The notes below the pieces were generated by a model. It was given only the letters and a program-made list of their open reading frames with translations, ran no database searches and was not told the origin of the DNA. This document shows positions 44,451 to 53,893 of a stretch of DNA of 53,893 bases, one piece after another. The stretch covers positions 1 to 53,893 of the forward strand of contig SVCK01000156.1 in the NCBI GenBank assembly GCA_015058375.1. The letters run 5' to 3'. Source of the DNA: Clostridium sp. GTDB taxonomy: Bacteria; Bacillota; Clostridia; Clostridiales; Clostridiaceae. The position numbers and the translations under genes are program-made. Each line of letters begins with the position of its first letter. The first letter of the stretch is position 1.

Positions 44451-44503
44451 CTCTGTTAATAATTTTTAATATGTGATTAAAAAATTTTTTTGGAGGATAA
44501 TAA

Positions 44504-45859
44504 ATGGAAACTGATCTAAATGAATTATGGCAAAAAACACTAAATATTATAAAAGGAGAAATGAGCGAAGTAAGTTTTAATACATGGATAAAAAGTTGTG
44601 AACCTATTTCAATTTCCTCCGATACAATAAAGATTAGTGTTCCTAATTCCTTCACCCAAGACATTTTAGAAAAAAGATATAAGGATTTAGTTGCTAATTC
44701 TATAAAAGTTGTATGCTCAAAATTATTTAAAATAGAATTTCTAATTTCATCAGACTTAAATGTAGAAGATGTAAAAAAAGAACCAAAAGTAACTCTTCAA
44801 AAAAACAAAGCAATAGTTGTAAATGATGAAATGTCAACTACTTTAAACCCAAAATACACTTTTGATTCTTTTGTTATAGGAAATAGTAATAGATTTGCTC
44901 ACGCAGCATCACTTGCTGTTGCTGAAGCTCCAGCAAAAGCATATAATCCACTTTTTATCTATGGAGGGGTTGGATTAGGAAAAACTCACTTGATGCACGC
45001 AATTGGTCACTACATATTACAAAACAACCCAAATGCTAAAGTTGTTTATGTTTCATCTGAAAAATTTACAAATGAACTTATCAATTCTATAAAAGATGAC
45101 AAAAATGAAGAGTTCAGAAATAAGTATAGAAATGTTGATATCCTATTAATAGATGATGTTCAATTTATTGCTGGAAAGGAAAGAACTCAAGAAGAATTTT
45201 TCCATACATTTAACGCTTTACATGACGCTAATAAGCAAATAATTTTATCATCAGATAGACCACCAAAAGAAATTCCTACATTAGAAGATAGACTTCGTTC
45301 TAGATTTGAATGGGGATTAATTGCTGATATTCAAATTCCAGATTTTGAAACAAGAATGGCTATTTTAAAGAAAAAAGCTGAGGTCGAAAAATTAAATGTA
45401 GCTAATGAAGTAATGATTTATATTGCTACAAAAATTAAGTCAAATATAAGAGAACTTGAAGGAGCTCTTATTAGAATAGTTGCTTATTCATCATTGACTA
45501 ATCGCGAAATAACTGTTGATTTAGCATCAGAAGCATTAAAAGATATAATTTCTAAAAAGCAAGGAAGAAACATTACTATAAATTTAATTCAAGATATAGT
45601 TTCTAGTTACTTTAACCTACGAATCGAAGATTTAAAATCTCAAAGAAGAACTAGAAATGTAGCTTATCCTAGACAAATTGCAATGTATTTAAGTCGAAAA
45701 TTAACAGATATGTCTTTACCTAAAATAGGAGAAGAATTTGGTGGACGTGACCATACAACTGTTATTCATGCATATGAAAAGATATCTGATAATCTTAATA
45801 CAGATGAGAATCTACAACATACTATCGATACTATTACAAAAAAGCTTACTCAAAATTAA
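44504..45859 (+). CDS. dnaA: Chromosomal replication initiator protein DnaA
   Basis: AAA+ initiator that binds DnaA boxes and opens oriC. Domain I (1-80), short linker, domain III with Walker A GGVGLGKT (154-161) and Walker [11 protein letters not shown], and domain IV with the box-binding [15 protein letters not shown]. The length is 451 residues. GGAGG precedes the ATG. Box clusters flank the gene on both sides. Confidence 0.98.
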   Translation: METDLNELWQKTLNIIKGEMSEVSFNTWIKSCEPISISSDTIKISVPNSFTQDILEKRYKDLVANSIKVVCSKLFKIEFLISSDLNVEDVKKEPKVTLQKNKAIVVNDEMSTTLNPKYTFDSFVIGNSNRFAHAASLAVAEAPAKAYNPLFIYGGVGLGKTHLMHAIGHYILQNNPNAKVVYVSSEKFTNELINSIKDDKNEEFRNKYRNVDILLIDDVQFIAGKERTQEEFFHTFNALHDANKQIILSSDRPPKEIPTLEDRLRSRFEWGLIADIQIPDFETRMAILKKKAEVEKLNVANEVMIYIATKIKSNIRELEGALIRIVAYSSLTNREITVDLASEALKDIISKKQGRNITINLIQDIVSSYFNLRIEDLKSQRRTRNVAYPRQIAMYLSRKLTDMSLPKIGEEFGGRDHTTVIHAYEKISDNLNTDENLQHTIDTITKKLTQN

Positions 45860-45892
45860 TTAACACTTGTTAATAATAACTACTTAATATCC

Positions 45893-46031
45893 TGTGGATA
45901 AATATTAAAAAGTTGTATTTATGTTAATACTGTGGATAAGACATACTTTTTTTTACCAACTTATCCACACTATTTTTTTTTGAAATTTTATTGAAATAAC
46001 TGTGTTTGAAGTACTTATCCACAAATCCACA
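45893..46031. other. oriC: oriC right part: DnaA boxes between dnaA and dnaN
   Basis: Boxes at 45893 (TGTGGATAA, minus), 45931 (TGTGGATAA, minus), 45961 (TTATCCACA, plus) and 46015 (TTATCCACA, plus), all perfect, then a weak AAATCCACA overlapping the last. The final pair in the order TTATCCACAAATCCACAG is the same arrangement as boxes 6 and 7 of Bacillus subtilis that load DnaA onto the unwinding element. Confidence 0.93.
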
Positions 46032-46075
46032 GTCCCTACTACTACTATTACTATATATTTTATTTATCTAATCTA
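46032..46075. other. DnaA-trio element and DNA unwinding region
   Basis: After the last DnaA boxes comes a short GTCCC cluster and then six triplets TAC-TAC-TAC-TAT-TAC-TAT (46037-46054), the DnaA-trio pattern that guides a DnaA filament onto one strand. An almost pure A/T stretch follows to the dnaN ribosome site and is the likely melting site and helicase entry point. Confidence 0.88.
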
Positions 46076-46119
46076 TGTAATATAAAAATTTATATGTTAA
46101 TAACTTAGGAGGTCTTTAT

Positions 46120-47220
46120 ATGATTTTTATATGTCAAAAACAAAAACTTCAAGAAGGAATTTTAATAGCACAAAAAGCTATTACCGGCAAATCAACAATG
46201 CCTATATTAGAAGGTATTTATATAAAAGCTTCTAATAATCAACTAACATTAATTGGTTCAGATATGGATGTTTCAATTCAAACTAAAGTAGAAGCAGATG
46301 TACTAAAAGAAGGATCAATAGTTATAGACTCAAGAATATTTGGTGAAATCATTAGAAAATTACCTAATTCAGATATAAGAATAGAAGTAATTGAAAATGA
46401 TACAGTTCAAATAACTTGTGAAAAGTCTGTATTTAATGTGGTATATATGAATGCTGAAGAATTTCCTAAATTACCTGAAATAGATGAAACAAAACAAATT
46501 CAAGTACCTCAAAATATATTAAAAAATATGATTAAAAGTACTTCATTTGCTATAGCTCAAGATGAAACTAGACCAATTTTACAAGGAATTTTATTTGAAA
46601 TTAAAGATAAAAAATTAAACTTAGTTGCACTTGATGGATATAGACTAGCAATAAAAAGTGAATACTTAGAAAGTGATTTTGATTTAGATATAGTTATTCC
46701 AGGAAAAACATTAAATGAAGTAGCTAAAATTTTAGAAGATGTAGACTCAATGGTAAATATAACATTTACAAATAATCATATTTTATTTAATTTAGATGAA
46801 ACTAAAGTTATATCTAGATTATTAGATGGTAAATATGTTAATTATAATTCATTATTACCTCAAGAATATAAGTTATTAGTCGAAGTTAATAGACAACAAC
46901 TACAAAATTGTATTGAGAGAGCTTCTTTAATGGTTAAGGAAGGAAATAGTAATCTTATCAAATTAGCTATAAAAGAAGACATGATAGTAATAACATCTAA
47001 TTCTCAATTGGGAAAAGTTAGAGAAGAAGTGGCTATCAATTTGCAAGGTGAAGAAATAGAAATTGCATTTAACTCTAAATACTTGATTGACGTTTTAAAA
47101 TGTATGGAAGAAGAAGTTATTGTATTGGAAATGACTTCTAGTGTAACTCCTTGTGTTATAAAAGCAAAAAATACAGATTCTTACAAATATTTAGTTTTAC
47201 CAGTAAGATTAATAAGATAG
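46120..47220 (+). CDS. dnaN: DNA polymerase III beta subunit (sliding clamp)
   Basis: Ring-shaped clamp that tethers the replicative polymerase. Three repeated clamp domains are complete over 366 residues; QKAITGKSTMPILEGIYIKA, a central DETRPILQGILFE and the terminal YLVLPVRLI are typical. AGGAGG precedes the ATG. The stop codon overlaps the ribosome site of the next gene. Confidence 0.98.
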   Translation: MIFICQKQKLQEGILIAQKAITGKSTMPILEGIYIKASNNQLTLIGSDMDVSIQTKVEADVLKEGSIVIDSRIFGEIIRKLPNSDIRIEVIENDTVQITCEKSVFNVVYMNAEEFPKLPEIDETKQIQVPQNILKNMIKSTSFAIAQDETRPILQGILFEIKDKKLNLVALDGYRLAIKSEYLESDFDLDIVIPGKTLNEVAKILEDVDSMVNITFTNNHILFNLDETKVISRLLDGKYVNYNSLLPQEYKLLVEVNRQQLQNCIERASLMVKEGNSNLIKLAIKEDMIVITSNSQLGKVREEVAINLQGEEIEIAFNSKYLIDVLKCMEEEVIVLEMTSSVTPCVIKAKNTDSYKYLVLPVRLIR

Positions 47221-47262
47221 GAGGAATGCATAAATAATTAATATTTATGCAAAAGAAAATTG
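47219..47262 (+). promoter_or_regulatory. Hairpin between Shine-Dalgarno and TTG start of rlbA
   Basis: AGGAGG at the dnaN stop is followed by two bases, a 10-bp hairpin TGCATAAATA/TATTTATGCA with a 5-base loop, eight bases, and the TTG start. The linear spacing is 35 bases; folded it is 10. Confidence 0.65.
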
Positions 47263-47466
47263 ATAGAGATAAAAATTAATACAGAATTTATAAAATTGGA
47301 TTCATTCTTAAAATGGGCAGGAATTGCTTCTTTAGGAAGTGAAGCAAAATTATATATATCAGATGAATTAGTAACTGTTAATGGTGAAGTTTGTACTCAA
47401 AGAGGAAAAAAAATCAGACCTAATGATATAGTAGGATTTAATGGAGAAGAGTATAAGGTTATTTAG
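47260..47466 (+). CDS. rlbA: S4-domain RNA-binding protein YaaA/RlbA
   Basis: A 68-residue S4-like RNA-binding protein always found between dnaN and recF in Firmicutes. FIKLDSFLKWAGIASLGSEAKL and VNGEVCTQRGKKIRPNDIV are the family blocks. It is thought to be ribosome-associated, but its role is not settled. The start is a TTG read as IEIKINTEF; no ATG fits. The only ribosome site is bridged by a hairpin, and an ATG-led 3-codon mini-frame (ATG CAT AAA TAA) lies in that hairpin. Confidence 0.9.
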   Translation: MIEIKINTEFIKLDSFLKWAGIASLGSEAKLYISDELVTVNGEVCTQRGKKIRPNDIVGFNGEEYKVI

Positions 47467-47524
47467 GATTACATGATTGGGTGTTTTTATACCTAATATG
47501 ATATAATTATATAGGTGTTATAAT

Positions 47525-48619
47525 ATGTTTATAAAAAAATTGATGTTAATGAATTATAGAAATTACGAAAATTTAGATATTGATTTTTGTAAAAATGTTA
47601 ATGTATTTATTGGAGATAACGCTCAAGGAAAAACTAACATTTTAGAAGCGATTTATTACGCAGCTTTTGCAAAATCACATAGAACTTCAAAAGATAAAGA
47701 ATTAATAAATTGGAATTCTAATCGTTCATTTATAAGTTTAAGTGTTGGTAAAGAACGATTGGATAAGAAAATAGATATTGCTATATTGAAAGATGGAAAA
47801 AAAGCAATAGCTATTAATTCTATTAAAATAAATAAAATAGGAGAACTTTTTGGAAACTTTAATGTAGTAATGTTTTCACCAGAAGATTTGAAAATAATAA
47901 AAGAATCACCTGGATTAAGGCGAAAGTTTATAGATATGGAATTATGTCAATTAGACAAAAAATATTATTTCAATTTAGTACAGTATAACAAGGTTTTAGG
48001 CGAAAGAAATGTTGTATTAAAGAATCGTGCTTTAAGTGAAGAAGTTTTAGACATATATGATAATCAATTAAGTGTTTTTGGTGAGTATATAATAAAGGCA
48101 AGATTGCGTTATATTGAAGCTCTAAATACATATGGCGATGAAATTCATAAAGAAATTACTTTAGGCAAAGAAAAGATTAAATTTAATTATGAATCATCCA
48201 TTAAAGATTTAAAAAATATAAAAGAAAATTTCTATAAACAATTAATAAAAAATAGACGAAAAGATATTGAACGAGGGATATCTACAATTGGACCTCACAG
48301 AGATGATTTTTCAGTTCTGATAAATGATGTTGATACTAAAAGTTATGGATCTCAAGGACAACAAAGAACAGCAGTATTAACAATAAAGTTTGCATCATTG
48401 AGAATAATAAAAGAAATTAACGGAGAATATCCTGTTTTGTTATTAGATGATGTTTTATCAGAACTTGATTTTAATAGAAAAAAGTACATTTTAAGTACAA
48501 TAAAAGATATTCAAACCATAATAACTTGTACTGGAATAGCTGACATAAATAATTATTTAGATTCAACATCTAAAGTTTTTAAAGTTAAGAATGGTAGGGT
48601 CTCTATAAAGGAGGAATAA
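47525..48619 (+). CDS. recF: DNA replication and repair protein RecF
   Basis: SMC-like ATPase that helps load RecA at gaps. Walker A GDNAQGKT is at 30-37, the signature SYGSQGQQRT and Walker B PVLLLDDVLSELD are near 276 and 305. The length is 364 residues. TAGGTG is 7 bases before the ATG. It is followed 3 bases later by remB. Confidence 0.97.
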   Translation: MFIKKLMLMNYRNYENLDIDFCKNVNVFIGDNAQGKTNILEAIYYAAFAKSHRTSKDKELINWNSNRSFISLSVGKERLDKKIDIAILKDGKKAIAINSIKINKIGELFGNFNVVMFSPEDLKIIKESPGLRRKFIDMELCQLDKKYYFNLVQYNKVLGERNVVLKNRALSEEVLDIYDNQLSVFGEYIIKARLRYIEALNTYGDEIHKEITLGKEKIKFNYESSIKDLKNIKENFYKQLIKNRRKDIERGISTIGPHRDDFSVLINDVDTKSYGSQGQQRTAVLTIKFASLRIIKEINGEYPVLLLDDVLSELDFNRKKYILSTIKDIQTIITCTGIADINNYLDSTSKVFKVKNGRVSIKEE

Positions 48620-48622
48620 TTC

Positions 48623-48883
48623 ATGTTTTTACATTTAGGAGAAAATGTTGCAGTTCCTATTAGTGATATTATAGGAATTTTTGATTTAGAAACAACAATG
48701 TATGGATCTGATACTAGCCAATTTTTAAGAATGGCAGAAGAAGATGGGTTTGTAGAAAGAATAACAGAAGAAACACCTAAATCTTACGTAATAGCTGAAG
48801 TAAATAAGAAGAGTAAAGTGTATTTATCTCCTATATCTTCAACTACATTAAGTAAGAGAACATATATGGACTATAACCCATAA
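48623..48883 (+). CDS. remB: RemB/YaaB family regulator (DUF370)
   Basis: An 86-residue protein starting MFLHLGENVAVPISDIIGIFD, the DUF370 signature. In Bacillus RemA activates matrix genes and RemB (YaaB) is its paralogue next to recF; the ring-shaped DNA-binding role is established for RemA only. AAAGGAGG, within the recF 3' end, precedes the ATG, so translation is coupled to recF. Confidence 0.93.
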   Translation: MFLHLGENVAVPISDIIGIFDLETTMYGSDTSQFLRMAEEDGFVERITEETPKSYVIAEVNKKSKVYLSPISSTTLSKRTYMDYNP

Positions 48884-48928
48884 TTCCAATGTTAAACCTT
48901 CACGTTTAATTAATAGATAATTTATTAG

Positions 48929-50848
<1,920 letters not shown>

Positions 50849-50869
50849 TACTAATACGAGGTGAAGTAC

Positions 50870-53344
50870 ATGAATTTTAATAAGGGAAAAGTCATTCCTG
50901 TAGATATAAATAAGGAAATGAAGAAATGCTATATTGATTATGCGATGAGCGTAATTGTTGGGCGTGCATTACCAGATGTAAGAGATGGATTAAAGCCTGT
51001 TCATAGAAGAATATTATATTCTTTACAAGAATTAGGATTGTATCCTGATAAAGGATATAGAAAGTGTGCAAGAATAGTTGGGGATGTTTTAGGTAAATAT
51101 CATCCACATGGTGATTCATCAGTATATGATGCATTAGTAAGATTGGCACAAGATTTTTCTATGAGATATATGTTAGTTGATGGGCATGGAAACTTTGGAT
51201 CAGTTGATGGAGACAGTGCGGCAGCTATGAGGTATACAGAAGCTAGAATGAATAAAATAGCAGTCGAAATGTTGAGAGATATTAATAAAAATACAGTAGA
51301 TTTTGTACCAAACTTTGATGGGGAAGAAAAGGAACCTTCAGTTTTACCTTCAAGATTTCCTAATCTTTTAGTTAATGGATCTTCTGGAATAGCTGTTGGT
51401 ATGGCAACTAATATACCTCCTCACAATTTAGGAGAGGTTATTGATGGAACTGTTATGCTTATAGATAATCCAGAAACAACTGTTTTAGAATTAATGTCTG
51501 TAATAAAGGGACCAGATTTTCCAACTGGTGCAACTATAATGGGGAAAGCTGGTATAAGAGCAGCATATGAAACAGGAAAAGGAAAAATAGTAGTTAGAGC
51601 TAAAGCTGAAATTGAAGAGGAAAACTCAAGACACAGAATAATTGTTACAGAGTTACCTTATCAGGTAAATAAAGCTAAGTTAATTGAAAGCATAGCTGAT
51701 CTTGTAAAAGACAAGAGAATTGTTGGAATATCAGATTTAAGAGATGAATCAGATAGAGAAGGTATGCGAATAGTAATTGAGTTAAAGAGAGATGCAAATC
51801 CTAATGTAATATTAAATCTTTTATATAAACATACAAAGATGCAAGATACTTTTGGAGTTATAATGCTTGCATTAGTAGATAATGCGCCTCAAATATTAAA
51901 TTTAAAACAAGTATTAAACCATTATATCGAATTCCAAAAAGAAGTAATAACAAGAAGAACAACTTTTGAATTAAACAAAGCAAAGGCTAGAGCTCACATA
52001 TTAGAAGGTTTAAAAATTGCATTAGATAATATTGATGAGGTTATTAATATAATAAGACATTCAGCAACTTCTGAATTAGCTAAGAATACATTAATAGACA
52101 GATTTTCTTTATCTGAAAAGCAAGCATTAGCTATTCTTGAAATGAGATTAAGAAGATTAACTGGTTTGGAAAGAGATAAGATTGAAGCTGAATATAATGA
52201 TTTGATAAAACAAATTGAATATTTAGAATCAATACTTGCTAGTGAAGAAAAGTTATTACAAGTAATAAAACAAGAATTAATTGAAATTAAGAATAAGTAT
52301 AGTGATGAAAGAAAAACAGCTATAGAAAAAGTAGTTAATGAAATTGATATAGAAGATTTAATATCAGAAGAAGATGTTGTAATAACATTAACTAACAATG
52401 GTTATATAAAGAGAATAGTAGCAGATACATATTCTGCTCAAAGAAGAGGTGGAAAAGGAATACAGGCTATGACTACAAAAGAAGATGATTTTGTAGAACA
52501 TGTAGTTGTAACTTCAACACATTCTGATGTACTATTCTTTACTAACCGAGGAAGAGTCTATAAATTAAGAGCATATGAAATTCCGGAAGCTGGAAGAACA
52601 GCTAAAGGTACTAATATCATTAATTTAATTCCGATAGAACCTAGTGAAAGAATTCAAGCGGTTCTTACAGTAAAAGATAATAATAAAGATGGTTACTTAT
52701 TTATGGGAACTAAACATGGTATAGTTAAGAAAACACCATTAGAAGACTTTAAGAATTTAAGAAAGAGTGGTCTTATAGCTATTTCTTTAAGAGAAGGCGA
52801 TGAATTACTTAAGGTAAAAATAACTAGAGGAGACGCCAACTTAATAATGGTAACTGAAAATGGATATGCAGTTAAATTTAATGAATCTGATGTAAGACCA
52901 ATGGGAAGAAGTGCTTCAGGTGTAAAAGCAATAACATTAAAAGATAATGATAAGGCTGTATGTTTAGATATTGCAGTTGAAGATGAAGAGTTATTAGTTA
53001 TAAGTGAAAATGGATATGGTAAGAGAACCCCAATAAACCAATATAAAGTTCAAAATAGGGGTGGGGTAGGATTAATAACTTATAAAATTTCTGATAAAAC
53101 AGGTAAACTAGTTGGAGCTACAATGTGTAAAGATTCTGATGAATTGATGTTAATAAATAGTAGTGGTATAGCTATTAGAATTAATGTGAATGATATATCA
53201 ATTACTAATAGAGCTGCTATGGGAGTAAGATTAATGAGAACTAGTGAAGAACAAACTGTTGTTGCGATAAGTAAGATTATTGGTTCTATAGATGAAGATG
53301 AAGAAATAAAAACATTAGATGAAAGTACTAATGAAGAAAATTAA
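50870..53344 (+). CDS. gyrA: DNA gyrase subunit A
   Basis: Breakage-reunion subunit of gyrase. A GTG three codons upstream lies in the GAGGTG ribosome site; starting at MNFNKGK gives 824 residues and puts the catalytic tyrosine ([10 protein letters not shown]) at Tyr122, as in E. coli. The quinolone region reads [10 protein letters not shown] with Ser83 and Asp87, the susceptible state. The C-terminal wrapping domain includes the gyrase box QRRGGKG and further AKGT/ASGV-type repeats, and an acidic tail. A terminator follows. Confidence 0.98.
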   Translation: MNFNKGKVIPVDINKEMKKCYIDYAMSVIVGRALPDVRDGLKPVHRRILYSLQELGLYPDKGYRKCARIVGDVLGKYHPHGDSSVYDALVRLAQDFSMRYMLVDGHGNFGSVDGDSAAAMRYTEARMNKIAVEMLRDINKNTVDFVPNFDGEEKEPSVLPSRFPNLLVNGSSGIAVGMATNIPPHNLGEVIDGTVMLIDNPETTVLELMSVIKGPDFPTGATIMGKAGIRAAYETGKGKIVVRAKAEIEEENSRHRIIVTELPYQVNKAKLIESIADLVKDKRIVGISDLRDESDREGMRIVIELKRDANPNVILNLLYKHTKMQDTFGVIMLALVDNAPQILNLKQVLNHYIEFQKEVITRRTTFELNKAKARAHILEGLKIALDNIDEVINIIRHSATSELAKNTLIDRFSLSEKQALAILEMRLRRLTGLERDKIEAEYNDLIKQIEYLESILASEEKLLQVIKQELIEIKNKYSDERKTAIEKVVNEIDIEDLISEEDVVITLTNNGYIKRIVADTYSAQRRGGKGIQAMTTKEDDFVEHVVVTSTHSDVLFFTNRGRVYKLRAYEIPEAGRTAKGTNIINLIPIEPSERIQAVLTVKDNNKDGYLFMGTKHGIVKKTPLEDFKNLRKSGLIAISLREGDELLKVKITRGDANLIMVTENGYAVKFNESDVRPMGRSASGVKAITLKDNDKAVCLDIAVEDEELLVISENGYGKRTPINQYKVQNRGGVGLITYKISDKTGKLVGATMCKDSDELMLINSSGIAIRINVNDISITNRAAMGVRLMRTSEEQTVVAISKIIGSIDEDEEIKTLDESTNEEN

Positions 53345-53378
53345 GAAAATAGAGATATTGAAATAAATTATTAGTATA

Positions 53379-53434
53379 AAAACACCTCTAAAATAGATAT
53401 TTTAATTAAGTCTATTCTAGAGGTGTTTTATATT
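53379..53434 (+). terminator. Intrinsic terminator of gyrBA
   Basis: A 19-bp stem AAAACACCTCTAAAATAGA against TCTATTCTAGAGGTGTTTT with one mismatch, then TATATTTAT, about 35 bases after the gyrA stop. Confidence 0.85.
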
Positions 53435-53701
53435 TATACTTTTATGGTTGTATTAAAAAATAAGTTATAAAAAGATATTTTACTTGCAATATATGGAGTC
53501 TGAAATAATATTTAACAAAATATTTGTGCACCCACCTCCGGGCGTATCAATTTAAGTATTTATTAGAAAAAGATAAAAAAGTAAAGATATAAGTAGATAA
53601 TTTAAAAAAATGACTAATTATTATATAAATAAACATTAATTATATGTTAAGATAAATTTCGTCACGAGGCAACAAAAACAAGTGATAAACAAAAAAACTT
53701 G
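53435..53701. other. Gene-free region upstream of the rRNA promoter
   Basis: No open frame. Mostly A/T except for a GC-rich patch GTGCACCCACCTCCGGGCG (53526-53544, 15 of 19 bases G or C) and GTCACGAGGC near 53661. A small inverted repeat AACAAGT/ACTTGTT (53677-53703) ends on the -35 box. No known RNA was recognised. Confidence 0.5.
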
Positions 53702-53730
53702 TTGACAGTTGTTGAATAAGGTGATACAAT
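53702..53730 (+). promoter_or_regulatory. rRNA operon promoter
   Basis: TTGACA, a 17-base spacer and TACAAT, followed by a start near 53737 that would be a G. A TCGC-TTAGAG-GCGA stem follows in the leader. A G start would fit GTP-sensing control as in Bacillus rrn promoters; that is inference. Confidence 0.85.
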
Positions 53731-53761
53731 AAATGAGTCGCTTAGAGGCGATGAAATAAAT

Positions 53762-53774
53762 TGGTCTTTGAAAA
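53762..53774 (+). promoter_or_regulatory. rRNA leader boxA antitermination element
   Basis: TGGTCTTTGAAAA matches the boxA-like element of Firmicute rRNA leaders, bound by NusB/S10, about 75 bases before 16S. Confidence 0.75.
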
Positions 53775-53849
53775 TTGAACAGATATATAGATAAGTTAAA
53801 AACCAGCAATTCTTTTATGAGTAAGTTTTTAGAGCATTAGATTAAACTT

Positions 53850-53893
53850 TTTATTGAGAGTTTGATCCTGGCTCAGGACGAACGCTGGCGGCG
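53850..53893 (+). rRNA. rrs: 16S ribosomal RNA, 5' end (partial)
   Basis: GAGAGTTTGATCCTGGCTCA followed by GGACGAACGCTGGCGGCG is the universal 5' end of bacterial 16S rRNA. The gene leaves the window. The mature 5' end is placed by similarity and could differ by a few bases. Confidence 0.97.

Noticed and set aside
48892-48909. Small inverted repeat TTAAAC/GTTTAA upstream of gyrB
   Set aside because: Only 6 bp, AT-rich, no T tract; not distinguishable from chance.

Overview
The window is low-GC (strongly AT-rich) Firmicute DNA around a chromosomal replication origin. Gene content and order match Clostridium sensu stricto (cluster I): rpmH-rnpA-yidD-yidC-jag, mnmE-mnmG-rsmG-noc-parA-parB and rpsF-ssb-rpsR to the left of dnaA; dnaN-rlbA-recF-remB-gyrB-gyrA and then an rRNA operon to the right. 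Sporulation-linked genes (a LonC-type protease, yyaC) fit an endospore former. The species cannot be fixed from this sequence; a C. butyricum/C. beijerinckii-type organism is a reasonable guess. No IS element, prophage or CRISPR array is visible.

Layout. 1-310: the first codons of a leftward gene cut by the window edge, and tRNA-Arg(CCT). 0.45-3.9 kb: a Ca2+-type P-type ATPase and plsC. 4.0-7.9 kb: an accessory pocket with a DUF6483-like protein, a 60-residue protein, a secreted DUF305-like protein and a secreted glycoside hydrolase with a ricin-type lectin domain. 8.2-12.1 kb: leftward genes rlmH, hsp20, a SEC-C protein, walJ and murA. 12.4-18.4 kb: a rightward block, head-on to the leftward fork, holding a degenerate 2H-phosphoesterase-like protein, a degenerate dUTPase-like protein, a DMT transporter, an MBL hydrolase, an unusual S8 peptidase, and the DnaD-like/DnaC-like replication pair. 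18.5-18.8 kb: tRNA-Asp/Val/Glu cluster with its own promoter and terminator. 18.9-24.5 kb: hypothetical protein, BaiN-like flavoprotein, acyl-ACP thioesterase, DUF1858 protein, purA, malic enzyme. 24.7-30.7 kb: dnaB, lonC, rplI, gdpP and a MazG-like gene. 30.8-32.4 kb: rpsF-ssb-rpsR with an S6:S18 leader, DUF951 and DUF3343. 32.6-34.4 kb: class V cysteine desulfurase and yyaC. 34.4-43.98 kb: the classic left side of oriC. 44.0-46.1 kb: oriC, with DnaA boxes on both sides of dnaA and a DnaA-trio unwinding element between dnaA and dnaN. 46.1-53.3 kb: dnaN to gyrA. 53.7-53.9 kb: rRNA promoter, boxA and the 5' end of 16S rRNA.

Most genes serve replication initiation (dnaA, dnaN, dnaB, DnaD/DnaC-like, recF, gyrase), segregation (ParAB with a parS, Noc), tRNA/rRNA modification (MnmEG, RsmG, RlmH), membrane insertion and envelope synthesis (YidC/YidD, MurA, PlsC).

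The most interesting signals are regulatory RNA structures at start sites. Two genes (parA, rlbA) have their only good Shine-Dalgarno sequence separated from the start codon by a hairpin that would restore normal spacing. yyaC has its Shine-Dalgarno inside the terminator stem of the upstream gene. rpmH-rnpA has two mutually exclusive hairpins directly after the rpmH stop codon. The DnaD-like gene has an 18-bp perfect palindrome next to its -10 box. A MazG-like gene has a 15-base A tract filling an exact 17-base promoter spacer. Several proteins look like pseudoenzymes. No wholly new multi-gene system was identified.
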